A stretch of 64,000 nt of DNA, taken from positions 1,922,001 through 1,986,000 of the forward strand of contig JBAJFG010000314.1 of assembly GCA_037903475.1 (NCBI GenBank), given 5' to 3'. The translations under genes were made by a program, and so were the position numbers. This document shows, piece by piece, positions 1-11,098 of this stretch (the first letter of the stretch is position 1; the number at the start of each line of letters is the position of its first letter). Under the pieces are notes generated by a model, which worked only from the letters and a program-made list of their open reading frames with translations, was not told the DNA's origin and did no database searches. This DNA is from Ancylostoma caninum. Taxonomy: Eukaryota; Nematoda; Chromadorea; Rhabditida; Ancylostomatidae.

Positions 1-325
1 TATGGACATATGTCAGTAAGCACACATCTTGGAAAATTGATGAGACTACAACTGTAAACAGAGAAAAATCTACTATTGTATCTTCAGTCAATATTCAAGG
101 TAAGGTTAATCTGTTAACCGACAGGTTAAGCTTTCCATCGTTATTATTTATATTTTTATCATATTATTTATATTTACTAGCGCCCCTTCGGGACGCTAGA
201 AAGTGGGGTGGGGCAGCCACTTGAGGTATGTGCAAAAGCTTCACGTGCGAAATGCTTGGAAAATCAGCAAATAAGCAAAACTAATCATTAGTTGAGCTCA
301 AATACGAAATTCTCCTTATGAGTTG
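1..325. other. AT-rich start of window, no gene seen
   Basis: No convincing exon is visible. The stretch holds AT-rich DNA and a short stem-loop at 177-199 with CTAGCG/CGCTAG arms. That stem-loop preceded by an A resembles a reversed Helitron-type 3' terminus, but no partner end was found, so it is left unclassified. Confidence 0.4.
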
Positions 326-498
326 CGTATACTCTACGGGTCTGGCCGCCTCGCCAACGTCGGGTTTCGAGTCTTCTCGCGATCCTAGCCTTGCAATTCT
401 TAATCACGCACCTACATTGTAAAGCTAATTTCCGATGCAATGATACTACCTACTTTTTTTTGTCACATTTCTTACATGCCTATGGACCCGTTATGAAC
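326..498 (+). repeat. Head module of composite dispersed repeat (locus 1)
   Basis: This stretch is clearly similar to the reverse complement of 51965-52150 and, more weakly, of 15845-16040. Shared blocks occur in the same order: a CTCTACGGGTCTGGCCGCC-like start, GCGATCCTAGCCTTGC, TTTCCGATGCAATGATA, and TATGGACCCGT at about 481. A ~60-bp tandem array follows at 690-1105. The start resembles a tRNA A-box on the opposite strand, but no B-box was found, so a tRNA-derived SINE is only one possibility. Confidence 0.6.
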
Positions 499-689
499 AG
501 CCTCCCAACTCTGTACAGGAGGCTTTAGTACTTGTGAACAACAGTGTAACCAATGCCGTGCGAAAATCAGAAATGGTTCAAGCTTCACATTACTGAGACC
601 CAACTGATGAGCTTCTGCTTCAGGAGGAAGAAGAGGTGGTCGCGACACGAATGAGCGTAGCCCCCTACTCCACCGGCAGACGTGCATCT

Positions 690-1105
690 TGGCGTTTTCC
701 CACTATTGGGCCGGGGACCCATTCTCCATTTGGGATCTGTATCCTCACGTTCTTCCCACTACTGGGCCAGCGCAGACCCGATCCATCGGTGGGACTCGTA
801 TCCCGGCGCTTTCCCCACTAATGGGCCCCCTGCGACTCCAGTCTCCATAGGTGGACCCGTATCCTGGAGCTTTATCCACTATTGGGCCAGTGCAGACCCA
901 ATCCCCATCCGTGGACTCGTTTCCTGGCATTACATCATCAATAGGCCCCTGCTGACCCAATCTTCATCGATGGACCCGTATCCTTGCATCTTCCCCACTA
1001 TTAGGCCACGTCAGACCCTTTCTCCGTAGATGGATCCGTATCCTGCCGTTTTCCCACGGCGGACTCTTTCTCGACCGATGGGCTCCTATCCTGATGTTCT
1101 TCTGA
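690..1105 (+). repeat. Minisatellite array, ~60-bp unit (locus 1)
   Basis: About seven or eight diverged copies of a ~60-bp unit. Each copy contains a core like TTCCCACTATTGGGCC followed by GACCC, then a GGACCCGTATCC-like block. Units begin near 693, 748, 809, 868, 930, 988 and 1049. The reverse complement of this unit matches the units at 15405-15790 and 45430-46055. Open frames running through it are a by-product of repetition and are not taken as genes. Confidence 0.75.
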
Positions 1106-1278
1106 GACATCTGTCCGTCATCCGTGCAGCCGCGCCCTTTGTAAATCTCGAAAGTAATGGAACAAAGTTGGAGAATATTTAGAAAGTTTGATCGATTGCG
1201 TAACTGTTTTCAGAAAATCTCACAACAGCTTATGATGGTGCGTTCTTCATCCTATGTATTTGATTGTACTGCCCTTAA

Positions 1279-1700
1279 AGGCAGCACTCACGGAAATTTT
1301 TGTGTTGAAGATTTCGCGGTATATCGGGGTTTTTAGGGACGATGAACTCATTGACAACGATGACGTAGCGTGAAACACGCGAAAAACACAGAAAAAGATG
1401 GCGGTACTTCATGTGTGTCCACAGCGCGGACGAGTGTTCCGTGATGGGTCCCGGCACGGAACCCTGCAAATGGTACGAATTTCATAGACACGCCCCCGCT
1501 GAACCACATGCACATCCCCTGTCAAAGGCGTTAGTTGGCGCGACGGAACCCTAATGTCCAGAGCGGCACATGTGTCCACGGCAGTATCTTCGCAGGTAGG
1601 TGGCCATTCAAGGTGTTCAACTTACTGTTGCGATTGTCCAGCGGCCGGCTACATGGTAAGCGACTCATTTCAGAAGTGAAAATTTCCGTGAGTGCTGCCT
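1279..1700. mobile_element. TTAA-flanked inverted-repeat element (piggyBac-like MITE), copy A
   Basis: The ends are perfect inverted repeats of at least 22 bp starting AGGCAGCACTCACGGAAATT. They are flanked on both sides by TTAA (1275-1278 and 1701-1704), the target duplication typical of piggyBac transposons. The 422-bp interior shows no transposase. Two other elements in the window (16247-17525 and 27195-27946) have related AGGCAG-type termini and TTAA flanks, so this is a family. Assignment to piggyBac rests on TTAA alone. Confidence 0.7.
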
Positions 1701-1939
1701 TTAAAAACATACGTATCCTCAAGCTGCGTAATTCCCATGGGACCTCAAAGAGAGGTGCGCAAGGAGCATATCCCAAGTGAGGACACCGAGTGAATCCTTC
1801 GATACATCCTCCATGGTATGCACACTTCTTTTCGATGTGGTTATCGTCCACTGTTCCGAAGTTGAGTGGAAGTCAACAACAAAGCTGCAGCAGAGGGGCG
1901 ACTCTGCTCGTACATTGCTGCTACGCATCGTCAAATCGT

Positions 1940-2175
1940 TGTAAACACTGTCTCGCCTGGAGGGCTTCGAGACCGCTAGCCGCTGGTCCCGCCGCGAAAT
2001 CCCGAATGCACCCGACTTCCACTACGTCTATGCACCCATGACGAAACATCGGCCGAATGCCCCGTCAGCTTCGCATCCTCGCGAGGCACAGTCTATAACT
2101 GAGCCTCACGGCGAGCGCATGCGATCACGTGCTAGCCCCCTACGCCTGCGCTCTAGAAAATTTTGTTGCACTACC
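1940..2175 (+). repeat. Interspersed repeat, copy 1
   Basis: The stretch is matched in inverted orientation at 14980-15200. Shared blocks include ACTACRTCTATGCAC, ATCGGCCGAATG, CCCGTCAGCT, GCGATCACGTG, CGCCTGCGCTCTAGAAAA and a following TTTATATA. Similarity runs for roughly 230 bp and fades before 1940. No coding capacity was seen, and no terminal repeats or target duplication could be defined. Confidence 0.65.
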
Positions 2176-3194
2176 ATAATTTATATAAGAGGATTTATAT
2201 TATATTTATTTGTATTTATATTGTAAGAGCATCCGGTGCTCGAGAGCCGGAAGAAACAAGAAAATGTGAGAATTAGAACTGGTGCCAACCCGACCAAACG
2301 GATATGAGAGATCTCAGTGACAAGAAACTAAAAAAGGATTTATTTAAAAAAACAAGCACACAAATACGATAATACTAAAAATCTGCAGAACAAATTAAGC
2401 CACGCGGATAATATTTTTAAAAAAATTAAAAATCAAATTAAATTAAGTACGATAATACTAAAAGTATGTAGAAGCGAGCGGCCAAGCGGATAATAAAGCC
2501 AAGATGCCTGGGTTGATCTGCTTGATCAACCACCGCAGGGATGGACAATATTTATTTTATACTATATATTTACCTACTACGGACTAATTCCTAAAACAAA
2601 TGAAATTTTTATGCTGATGATTCTGGGAAGAGCATTTTGGACAATTGGAACAATTTGTGCCTGTTTTTTAAATCAGGTTGTGAGGAAGGTTGGAGCAATA
2701 TTGAACATCCCTGCAGCATCCTACCAGACGACATTCATGGCCAGAGCCGAACATCTTCCCGCACGGCAAGCCGGAAAGATGCTATTGCCTGTACCAAGAG
2801 CCGTTTTGATAGCCATTTGCTGGAAGGGATGGGTAAATCTATGCCAACCCTTGTTTTCTAAGTTGCTTGGGAATTGCGAAGACCTATCAGCTACAAATCT
2901 GCTGTTGCCAGGAAGTTCCCTGTGTGAAATCATCGGTTTCTGAAAGTGCGTCTATACTTATGAAACGGTCCCTATGGGGGCGAAATGCTGGATCGACCAA
3001 TTTCTTTCCATAACTTCGGGTGGAACGATGGAGACAAGGTTTTGGACAAGCTCATTCGATTGGCACTCGTGGTTTTCTCCAAAAAATTTTCTCTTAAGAT
3101 TAAAATTTTTTTCTGGGGTGTGTCTATACTTATGAAACGCATTGTATGATTAGTTTAGTCCTCCTTTTTTTGCAATTCCTGTCTATTTTTCAAG
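2176..3194. other. Intergenic or intronic DNA upstream of chemoreceptor gene 1
   Basis: AT-rich to about 2480. The sequence CGTCTATACTTATGAAACG (2949-2967) is repeated almost exactly at 3122-3140 in the same orientation, possibly a remnant of transposon termini. A 110-codon open frame (2611-2943) has no recognised similarity. Exons 1 and 2 expected for gene 1 could not be found here. Confidence 0.4.
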
Positions 3195-6100
3195 GTTCTA
3201 ATATATGTGGGGACCTGTAGTCTCATATGGGCTATTGTGATTGGATTCGCGTTTAGACTATATTCGGTTGATACTACGATGTACGGTACAAATGCAGGTA
3301 AATGTTTTCTATATATACGTACCCTTGCGTCATTTTAATCATTGGTCCCTTATTTGAAACCCAGGCCCGTAGTAAAGTGTCCACTCCACTGCTAAGGACC
3401 CATTTTCCTAGATAGGCACAAAGGACGCATCGGCTTTGCAGTCGATGGGTCGGTTCGATTACCCACGTTTGAGGCGCGTATTCCAAAGGGAGTCGTATAT
3501 TAGGAGAGTGCCGGTCTCAATTCTATGTGTCTGTTAGGCAAAATCACAGCATGATTTTTGCATGAGGATATCTCCGTGGTCTTCGCCGCAACACGCACGA
3601 CAGTGCGCAGCCGGCTGAACACCTCCGCGACGTGCACCTATTCCGTGTCTCCAAGCACGGAACTGATGGATGTCATCGTTTCAACTGCTTGGTGAGGTAC
3701 TTCACCAAAACTACTTCCTGATCTGATCATTTATTGTGAAGCTTGAATAATGTGGTAATTTTCGAAGCCTCTCCTGGCAATGGAAGGAAATAGGAGTACG
3801 TGGCAAAATCTCACGTGCAATTTTATTTTTACACGGCGACCTATTTGGCAAGGTTTGTATGGCGACCTGTTTAGCAAGGTTTGCATGGCGATCCATTTGG
3901 CGGAGTCCGTTTGCCTGGCTTGTTTGCAAACCCGTTTCCTAGGTTGCCAAACAAACCTAGCCAAATGGGTCGCCAATGGACTTAGAGCAGTGCGATCATC
4001 GCACATCACCTTCAGGGCGATGATCGCACTTCGCGTGGAGGGGAATATGGTGATCATAGCCACTGTGTATCGGACGGGCTGTACATGAAAAGTGATGAAA
4101 TGTACGTGTTTCAGCTATTCCCACATCCCACATCACTTCCGGGGCTGTTTTAGAGTGTGAGACAGCTATGAACCATTGCGACTAACAAGCTACAACGAGT
4201 ACTTGTCAGAAGCACCAGAAGCACCTCTGTGCTTCTGACAAGTCGTACTTGTTCGAGCTTGTTCTGTGCTGTGCGGCAAAAATCGACATGCCTGATTCCG
4301 TAGGCTCAGATGCATTCTGTGCAATTTGCGCATCTGATCATACGTGCCTTCACACCATCACCACACTCCGAGTGTGAGATGCTCCGAGTACTTCACTCGG
4401 CGTCTCTTCGCTCCGTACACCATCTAGTCGCCGATGGCGATCATCGCCCTTTAGGGCGACGAGATCAACCCCCCCCCCTGTGCTCGCAGCACAGCCACGA
4501 ATGGTGATGATCTTCAATTCCTCAGTGTTGGAAAGTCATCGGACGTGGGATCGTCGCCCTAACTGTGGCGACGAGTTGTGCAGGCAGCTGATCTCACCGT
4601 CATGACACTTTACCACGGGCCGCATTTTATCACAAACCTGACCAGAAACGCTGCAAAAGGGGAACACACATTAAGAAAAAACAATCCAGTAAGGGTCCCG
4701 AATTTGTACAACGATGAAACTGAAACTTCTTGGTGCTTGATCGAAATTCACCCATTCCTTCGTGGAGGTTGCACCTGCCCTATGAGTTCAAATTGATCAG
4801 TGAACGTATTGCTTCCAGGAAAACTACTGTATTTCTTTTTCTTCCTATTTCCGCTACCGGTGGACACTATTGGCTTGGTTCTTCTCATCCGCGCACTAAA
4901 TTCTGAAGAGGAACGACGAGAATTTATCCGCCATGTAGGAAATGAGATATTTCCAATCTTTTCTTCTTTTGTATATTTTGGACCTGAATTCACCTATCTC
5001 ATGAATTCATATTTTGGCCCATTCCCACTTTGTTGCTGCATAGTTTAGGTTCTTTTAAGAGTTCCATTTTCAGGAGAATATTGAGGTTCATTCACCATCT
5101 GCACTATTCTTGATCCTTCCAAACAAACGTGTCGAATTTGCCACATATTGCATTGTCACTGCCGCTGGCATTATTCTTCACTTTATCATCATTGTGGTCA
5201 TAGTTATCAAAACTAAAAGCGTTCTCAGCAAAAATCAAAATCATATGTCAGCGCAGACGTTGCGCTTGCATAAAATGTTACTTAGAAGCCTCATCTTACA
5301 GGTTCAGTGCTGGTCATCTTGCTTATGAATATGATGTAACCAATATTGCATGTTGTTTTAGACATCTATTCCTTTCTTCTTCATATGTGCTCCCGTAGTA
5401 TTGCTGTCTATAGCTGGAAGCAGTGCAAACTTTGCCAGCAAAAACGAGCGTATGTTTCCTTAGAATGATTCATAGCAGTCGAGTCAGGACTAGCATAGAA
5501 ATAATGGAGGAAACGTGGGATTTATCTCTTGTAAGGAATAGCAAGTGAAACACTTTGCATAAAATGTGAAAACTGAGAGCATCTCCAGATTTTAGACGTT
5601 TTCAACCTCGACAGTTCCATCAAGTGATCTGCTTTCTCTTGCTGACAAAGCCACAGTGAAATGACATTACTACAGGTGTAACGTAAATGACCTCTACAAC
5701 TCCGTAGAAACAAATTGGGCTATCAGCATATTTTGAATGGACTGTAGTAGACCAAAATGATTATTGAATCGATCAATACAGTCAATCCATACGATACGGC
5801 TAACAACGTGACCAATTAGGAAGAGCACTTTCAAGAAAAATTCTGTGCCCGTCCGTAAGCACATAAGGCTATACATATACCTATATGAAGAGGCTATGCA
5901 ATTTCTTTAACGCTCTAGTTCCGATGCAAGCTGAGTAATGTCTAGTTCCGATGCAGGCTGAGTAATGGACATCATCTCCCTCTGGCAATTCTAATTTGGC
6001 AATCACCGCAATATTCACTGGCAAGCTTATGTTTCCTTCAAATCTGGACAAAATTGAATGGAAAATGGCACAGTGATATATGATATGTACAGATCTATTC

Positions 6101-7138
6101 AGAATTCAAAATTCAAAGGTACTAGTATTGCGTAATGATTGATTACTGGTGAGTTGAATTGCGATCACGTTCACTCGGAAATACGTCGATTGAATGCATT
6201 TGTTGTCTGTATGGTTATCATATGAAGCTAATTCTTGAGGATCTTGAGGAGATGACGATTATTTCAAGAGCTAATCGGCCTATTCTGGTCCAAAAGCTCG
6301 AAAAAAGCTCAAATTTTACGTAGGGAAGTTATTCACAGCATCACTCTCTGATCTGTGGTAGTTCTACCACAATGTTCGTTGATGTATGGTTACGAGGATG
6401 TTGCTCATTACATCCATGTTGATGCAATCAACAAACCAATGCTTCATTACTTCTTTTGCTCATTTGAATATGTACAGGCGAAAATGAATATGATATTAAT
6501 AACAAATGAATTTTCGAACGAATTCTGAGACTTTACCAAGATGCGTGAAATTTTAAAGTCCCCCAATCTCTCGATCAGATCGTTCGTAAGTGAGAGATAT
6601 CCGTAGATATCCGCAAACATCCTTCGGCTCTCTCGTAAAATACGAGAGCTTTTCTCTTCTATACAGCAAAATTCTCGATTTCTCTCTATACAATAAACTA
6701 CACGAACTGATAGCTATGGCGATTACTGACAGCTGGGAGAAACCCATCAGTAACATCACCACAAAGAATATTTAATTCCCGGCAATGTTTCTACTCAACG
6801 GACATTTTGCAGATGAAGTTTTTAGTAAATTCGAAGGTTGGAGGAGCAAATATGATAGCCGGCTGCTTTATCATTACATTCTTGTGCTATGAAATAAACT
6901 GTTCCTATCTACATTATATTCTTTAGAGTTCCGCAACAAAGTGTTCATGTCGATGGCACCTGGCCTACTTTCTTGTTATTCGCCAGCTCATGTCCTAGTC
7001 ATGATGATAGCTACAAGACCATATCGCGATTATCTACGTAGTTTATGGTGCCTCAAACAAAAAAGAAGCAAACCTGCTCATTTATTCATTCCTTCATTTA
7101 CGGTTCCGACAGCTACGCAAAATGATACTGCTGTTTAA
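3195..7138 (+). CDS. Srh/Sri-type chemoreceptor GPCR, gene 1 (exons 3-7; 5' exons missing)
   Basis: Nematode seven-transmembrane receptors of this type sit in the ciliary membranes of chemosensory neurons and detect environmental chemicals; the ligand here is unknown. Predicted exons are 3195-3297, 4819-4934, 5074-5301, 5362-5449 and 6927-7138, giving 248 residues in one frame. The first encodes a membrane segment with IWAIVIGFAFRLY, the third ends in MLLRSLILQ, the fourth begins TSIPFFFICAP (TM6), and the last has LLSCYSPAHVLVMM and TRPYRDYL, the TM7 and post-TM7 signature of the family. Exon lengths (103, 116, 228, 88 bp) and phases equal those of genes 2 and 3. The expected 153-bp and 129-bp first exons were not found in the 3.2 kb upstream, so they lie outside the window or are lost. 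Intron 3 carries hairpin-rich DNA and intron 6 a 27-bp tandem duplication. Confidence 0.82.
3831..4580. repeat. Hairpin-rich block inside intron 3 of gene 1
   Basis: Three imperfect copies of a ~28-bp unit beginning GGCGACCTATTTGGCAAGG (about 3836, 3862, 3886) are followed by an inverted copy ending CCAAATGGGTCGCC (about 3974). Next comes a stem-loop with arms AGTGCGATCATCGC / GCGATGATCGCACT (about 3990-4031). At 4201-4243 lies a hairpin with perfect 15-nt arms ACTTGTCAGAAGCAC. Further GCGATCATCGCCC and GTGGCGACGAG motifs occur near 4438 and 4563. It may be a foldback element; its borders are not resolved. Confidence 0.6.
5914..5967 (+). repeat. 27-bp tandem duplication in intron 6 of gene 1
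   Basis: Two adjacent copies of a 27-bp unit (TCTAGTTCCGATGCARGCTG then AGTAATG) differ by one base. This is a local duplication with no visible function. Confidence 0.85.
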
Positions 7139-7979
7139 CAATGGATTCGAGGTACATAAATATTTTCATCTGTCCTCGACAAGGAACCACGTCTTTGAAC
7201 CAATCCATGCACATGCGGGTAGTACGCATCCACCACAGGACTTATCACACCTGCACAAATCGGACAAGGGCACGAAGACTTAGCGGAGTCATACAATCCA
7301 TTTACCTTACGAAGATACTCCAGTGCATCGTGCAAACTGGCTTGCCACGAATTCGCGCCCTAGACTGCGCAGACTAGTTAAGCGACTTCCGAATTTGTGC
7401 CGCGCCGCGCAGCGTTGTATGCTGAAAGATCGGATATGGCAACGCTTAGCGAGCTCGCGCGGCAGGTGCGGCGAATAGTGAGGGAGGGGGGCTTTCAGAG
7501 ATTTTGCCACACGCGAGCTCTCCGCGGCAATTTGCAAGCTCGCTCTGTCGTTCTGCGAGTCGAACAGTAGAATAGCCTCCTCGACTCGCAGAGCAATAGA
7601 GCGAGTTGTGTTTGCTGTGCTGGATCAGGCGCGCGGCAACGAAGGGTACTCGTTACCGCATGGCAAATCCAACACAACTTCCAGAGTGATGTTTTCCGCG
7701 CGCGGGTCAATTCTCGGGCCGCGGACCGGAAAATGTCTGAAAGCTTCTCTATCTTCCAGCTAACAATTAGCAAAACAAGGGCCTATGGATGTAGTGTGGA
7801 GCAGGTTCCCATCGCAGGACCCACGATCGTCAAAGGGCCGCGCAAAACTGGAGATTTTTGCTGGTGTATCCTTTGATGTTACACATTGTTACGTACTTCA
7901 CGTTTTCGCTAATCTGAAGTGACGGTCTTTTCTTTCATTATATTACCGTTACATTTCTGTATGAATACCATTTTAAATT
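7139..7979. other. GC-rich intergenic region with imperfect hairpin
   Basis: No gene recognised. Arms 7539-7563 and 7581-7605 (CTCGCTCTGTCG... / ...AATAGAGCGAG) are 25 nt with three mismatches and a 17-nt loop. The surrounding 7380-7760 is unusually rich in GCGC and CCGCGG compared with the AT-rich surroundings, suggesting an inserted repeat of unknown type. Confidence 0.45.
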
Positions 7980-10290
7980 ACACTGCCAAAACTACATGTA
8001 CGTCCACCCTATTTTTGGCAGTACTAAAAGATGCAGCCAACTGAGACATTTTCGGTTTCATCCTTTGGATTCAGGTATAAGGATAACCTCTGTGCAGCAA
8101 TTTTCGTTGAGCGAGTTTTTTTTTGAACTTTCAATTTCGAATTTATCAATTTCCTCAACGTTTCATAACTATACGACCATCGCGAACGTTCAATTTTTTA
8201 ACAATCTAGCAATGGAACAACACCATTTACAATACATTTAACAGGCAGTCTGCCCACCGGCTTAGAAGCCACTTCAAAGAGTCGATTCAACACACTGTTC
8301 ACCAGTTTCATCAGGAACTCGCTCCTACATCTTTCCAGGCGTCGACGATTTTTGTTTTCAGGTCATCAATCATCCGAAATTGACAATGATTTCAATAACT
8401 CTTTGATCCTGGGAAAATTCTCCATTGAGTTCAGGTCAGGGCTGCATGTGTTCCAATCAGACTTCGGCAGGAACTTTACCCAAGGCAAGCGGGACTTCGT
8501 AAAGATAAAGTGAGCAAAGGAGACTTCGTAGTTGGGACTTGTCGAATAACCATCCACTCCTTTGCAGCTAACAGTGAAGAAGAGAGACTGAACGAAGAAT
8601 TTTTTCTATTGGTTCTGTAAAATCTGTCTGAAATAAGAACAGAATTAAAGCTTGTTTAAGAAATACACTTGAAAAGTTTTTAGCGGTAACTACAGCATTG
8701 TTGTTACTAAAAGAATACTGATCAAACCTTGAGATAAGATTAGAGATACCACTCTTCCTTCATTTGCCAAAGGAAATTGGAGTTGACTTTCAATTGACTT
8801 GAATCAATTGACTTTGGCAAGAGTTTGTGGGGTTATCATGCGAAAATCCTGCCAGGAGCACTGCTTTCAGCGCTTGTAAAAGGACAGGTTTTGCCCAGAT
8901 CTTGCTGAGATCAGGCACATGGCTGCAACTGGCAGAGTTCTATTTAAATCCGAAAGTGAATTGGATTAAATTGATTTCTTTAGGAGTTACAGCTGAAAAA
9001 GTTCCTAGCAGTACCCACACTATCGTTGGTACTGAACGAATCCTACCCAAACTTTATAAATGGATTTCCGTCACTACTCTCTCGCCAACCGCTGAAGGGA
9101 AATAGAATTATTTGATTTTGAGAGGAGATATTGCTTTGGAATTCTCTGAACCCTAACTTTACCCCAAAAGTTAAGGTTCAGCACCGGTCCAAAGAATTTT
9201 CATCAAATAACTTTTCCAAAAATCAATTATTTCAACTTCTGCTGGAGTGGTTAGCTTCAAGAGAGGCTGCTCATTTCAACGAATATGAAAACTGCAGCGT
9301 TCTCTCGGTTATAGCGAAAAGAATTAGTTAAAAAGCAGTCTCCAGCACCACTTCGACACAACTTAATCAAATAACTTTTTCCAAAAGCAAATATTTCCAG
9401 TTTCGCTTACATTGTTGTCCTCAGAAAGTATTGCTCTATCAAAGTAATGGCAAAGACCTGCGCAATCTCCACCCTCTTTCAAATTTTAACCGGAAATTTA
9501 AAAAATTTTAACATGGCGCTGCCATGTTGACGTGCTTCACGGCCATTGCACTTGTTAGCACTTGTTAACTCGTGTGGACACGCCGATGAGCACTATAAAA
9601 GTGAAACTACTGTTCTTCGCACAAACTTATTTTAACTTGTTTGTTTACAAGGGGCCTTCGTAGATTCTTGACTAGGTCAAAGGGGACTTCGTAATTTTTT
9701 CTGCTCGAGCTAAGCTTGTGAAGAACTCTGGTTCCAATCCATGACATTCGCTCTGTTCTCCGAAGGCCAGGTTTTGGTTGCCTGGCTCGCATGCACTGCG
9801 GCGTTAACCTACGAGAATTTTTACTTCTGCCGACGAGATCTCGCGAAAACGGCAGTAAATGTCTCTGTAGAGTGTCCTGGAAATCTATCGTGTCCATTGG
9901 ACTCGAAAGGAAGGCTACCTTGTTCGTTCACGGCAGATATAGCACCGCAACACATGGATGATTCACCTCCAAAGCTGCGGGGAATGAAAATGGTGAGATT
10001 CTTTCGCAAATCATTCCAATAGCTTTTCACGCCGCCAAGTCTATCCTAATTGAATTTCTGCTCATCCGTAAAGATGATCTGGAAGCATTTCTCAAAGCGT
10101 CATCCTTAATACTCTGACTTAGAAGATTACCAATACCAATCATGTTCCCTCGGGCGAATTCTCGCTGACAACAAGTAAAACAAGCGCTAAAAACTATTAC
10201 GAAGAATGCAGTCCAGCGAATGCGAGAGTCAACAATTATTGCTCATGAACAGTTCTTTAGTTAAGGACCGAAAGAGAAAAAATTTCGAAA
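7980..10290 (-). pseudogene. Tc1-like transposase pseudogene split by an insertion
   Basis: Tc1 transposases cut and paste their element at TA sites using a DDE/D triad. On the - strand, FTDEQKFN (about 10078-10055, first catalytic Asp region), SYWNDLRK, RSFGGESSM and ATKTW follow in family order to MDWNQ at about 9733. The match resumes at 8458 with DWNTCSPDLNSMENF (third catalytic residue region) and KTKIVDAW. The 1.27 kb in between is a foreign insertion listed separately. Several frameshifts and stops are present, so it is not functional. A CACTGCCAAAAC sequence at about 7981 preceded by TA could be the 3' terminal repeat; the other terminus was not found. The N-terminal DNA-binding part is not recognisable. 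Confidence 0.7.
8459..9730. mobile_element. Unclassified 1.27-kb insertion in the Tc1 pseudogene
   Basis: The 9-bp sequence GTTCCAATC occurs on both sides (8450-8458 and 9731-9739). Removing the insertion with one copy rejoins the Tc1 reading from DWN to TCSPDL, so this is a target-site duplication. Both ends carry copies of GGACTTCGTA (near 8492, 8520, 9660, 9688), all in the same direction. Inside, a ~45-bp stretch at about 8668-8712 is repeated near 8990-9035, and AAATAACTTTTCCAAAA is repeated near 9206 and 9368. No transposase was recognised. A 9-bp duplication would fit Mutator-like elements, but this is inference. Confidence 0.55.
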
Positions 10291-11098
10291 TTTTCGCCTT
10301 GTAAGTAGCGTTTCTAGATGAATGGGCGCGAACTCGGGATATGTGATTCTTACTGCGAATGGTTTGCGATGAAAAGAGTAATTGCGAGGAGACGCTTCCG
10401 ACGCAACACTGCGTTTATTTCGCAGATTATGGGGCTCATCTATTGTTTTGCTATTTTTATGCCTTCTATAGGATTTCAGTCGACTGCGATGAATTATGGA
10501 AAGATAAAGATTTCCATCTGAGTTCGTGAAAATGGAGAGTATCCAAAGGTCTGTTTAACTAATTCAAAGGGTTTACGTAGTTACCATTATGAAGCTAGAC
10601 TACATTCTTCGCAGTGGCTTTCATTACTTGTGTTACTTGTTGTTGCTAGTCTTCCGTAATTGTTTGCCAAACAGTTCTTTTGAAGTGTGGAATTGTAGCT
10701 CACTGCCTATTTAAGTAAAAGCTGCAATTATTTCATTCAACCAAGGAGCAGTTATCAACTTGCAGCAGCCTGTGTCAACTTGAAAAAAAAACGTGAATTT
10801 TTACCAAAAAAAATTGAAGCTTTTCAACAGCCACATAACAGTTTACTAGTCACAAATAGCAGCCATTCCACCGCCCGCACCTTTGAAACGGTCAAGGTAT
10901 CAAAGGCTAGTATGAAATATGCACCTGCTCGTTGACGATGTTGAGGCATTGAATACAACTTTCCAGACAAGACGTCAAACTCCACATATTTTCCCGACTA
11001 TGTACATGTACCTATCTAATTAAATAAAGAATTTTGTATATGCTGGCATTCTCCAAGCTTACCTATAAATTTGGTTATGCCCGAAAAAATTCGAAGGA
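10291..11098. other. Intergenic region upstream of chemoreceptor gene 2
   Basis: Nothing recognisable apart from short AT-rich stretches. A 67-codon open frame at 10318-10521 has no family similarity. Any promoter of gene 2 would lie here, but no motif could be assigned. Confidence 0.4.

Noticed and set aside
690..1105. CRISPR-like spaced repeats
   Set aside because: Units are contiguous ~60-bp minisatellite copies with drifting sequence, not short identical repeats separated by unique spacers, and there are no cas genes.
2611..2943. A 110-codon frame near NEIFMLMILGRAFWTI, which resembles the end of receptor exon 2 and start of exon 3
   Set aside because: The preceding frame is simple AT-rich sequence, there is no donor after the ATG corresponding to EIFM, and true exon 3 is at 3195-3297; similarity is probably chance.
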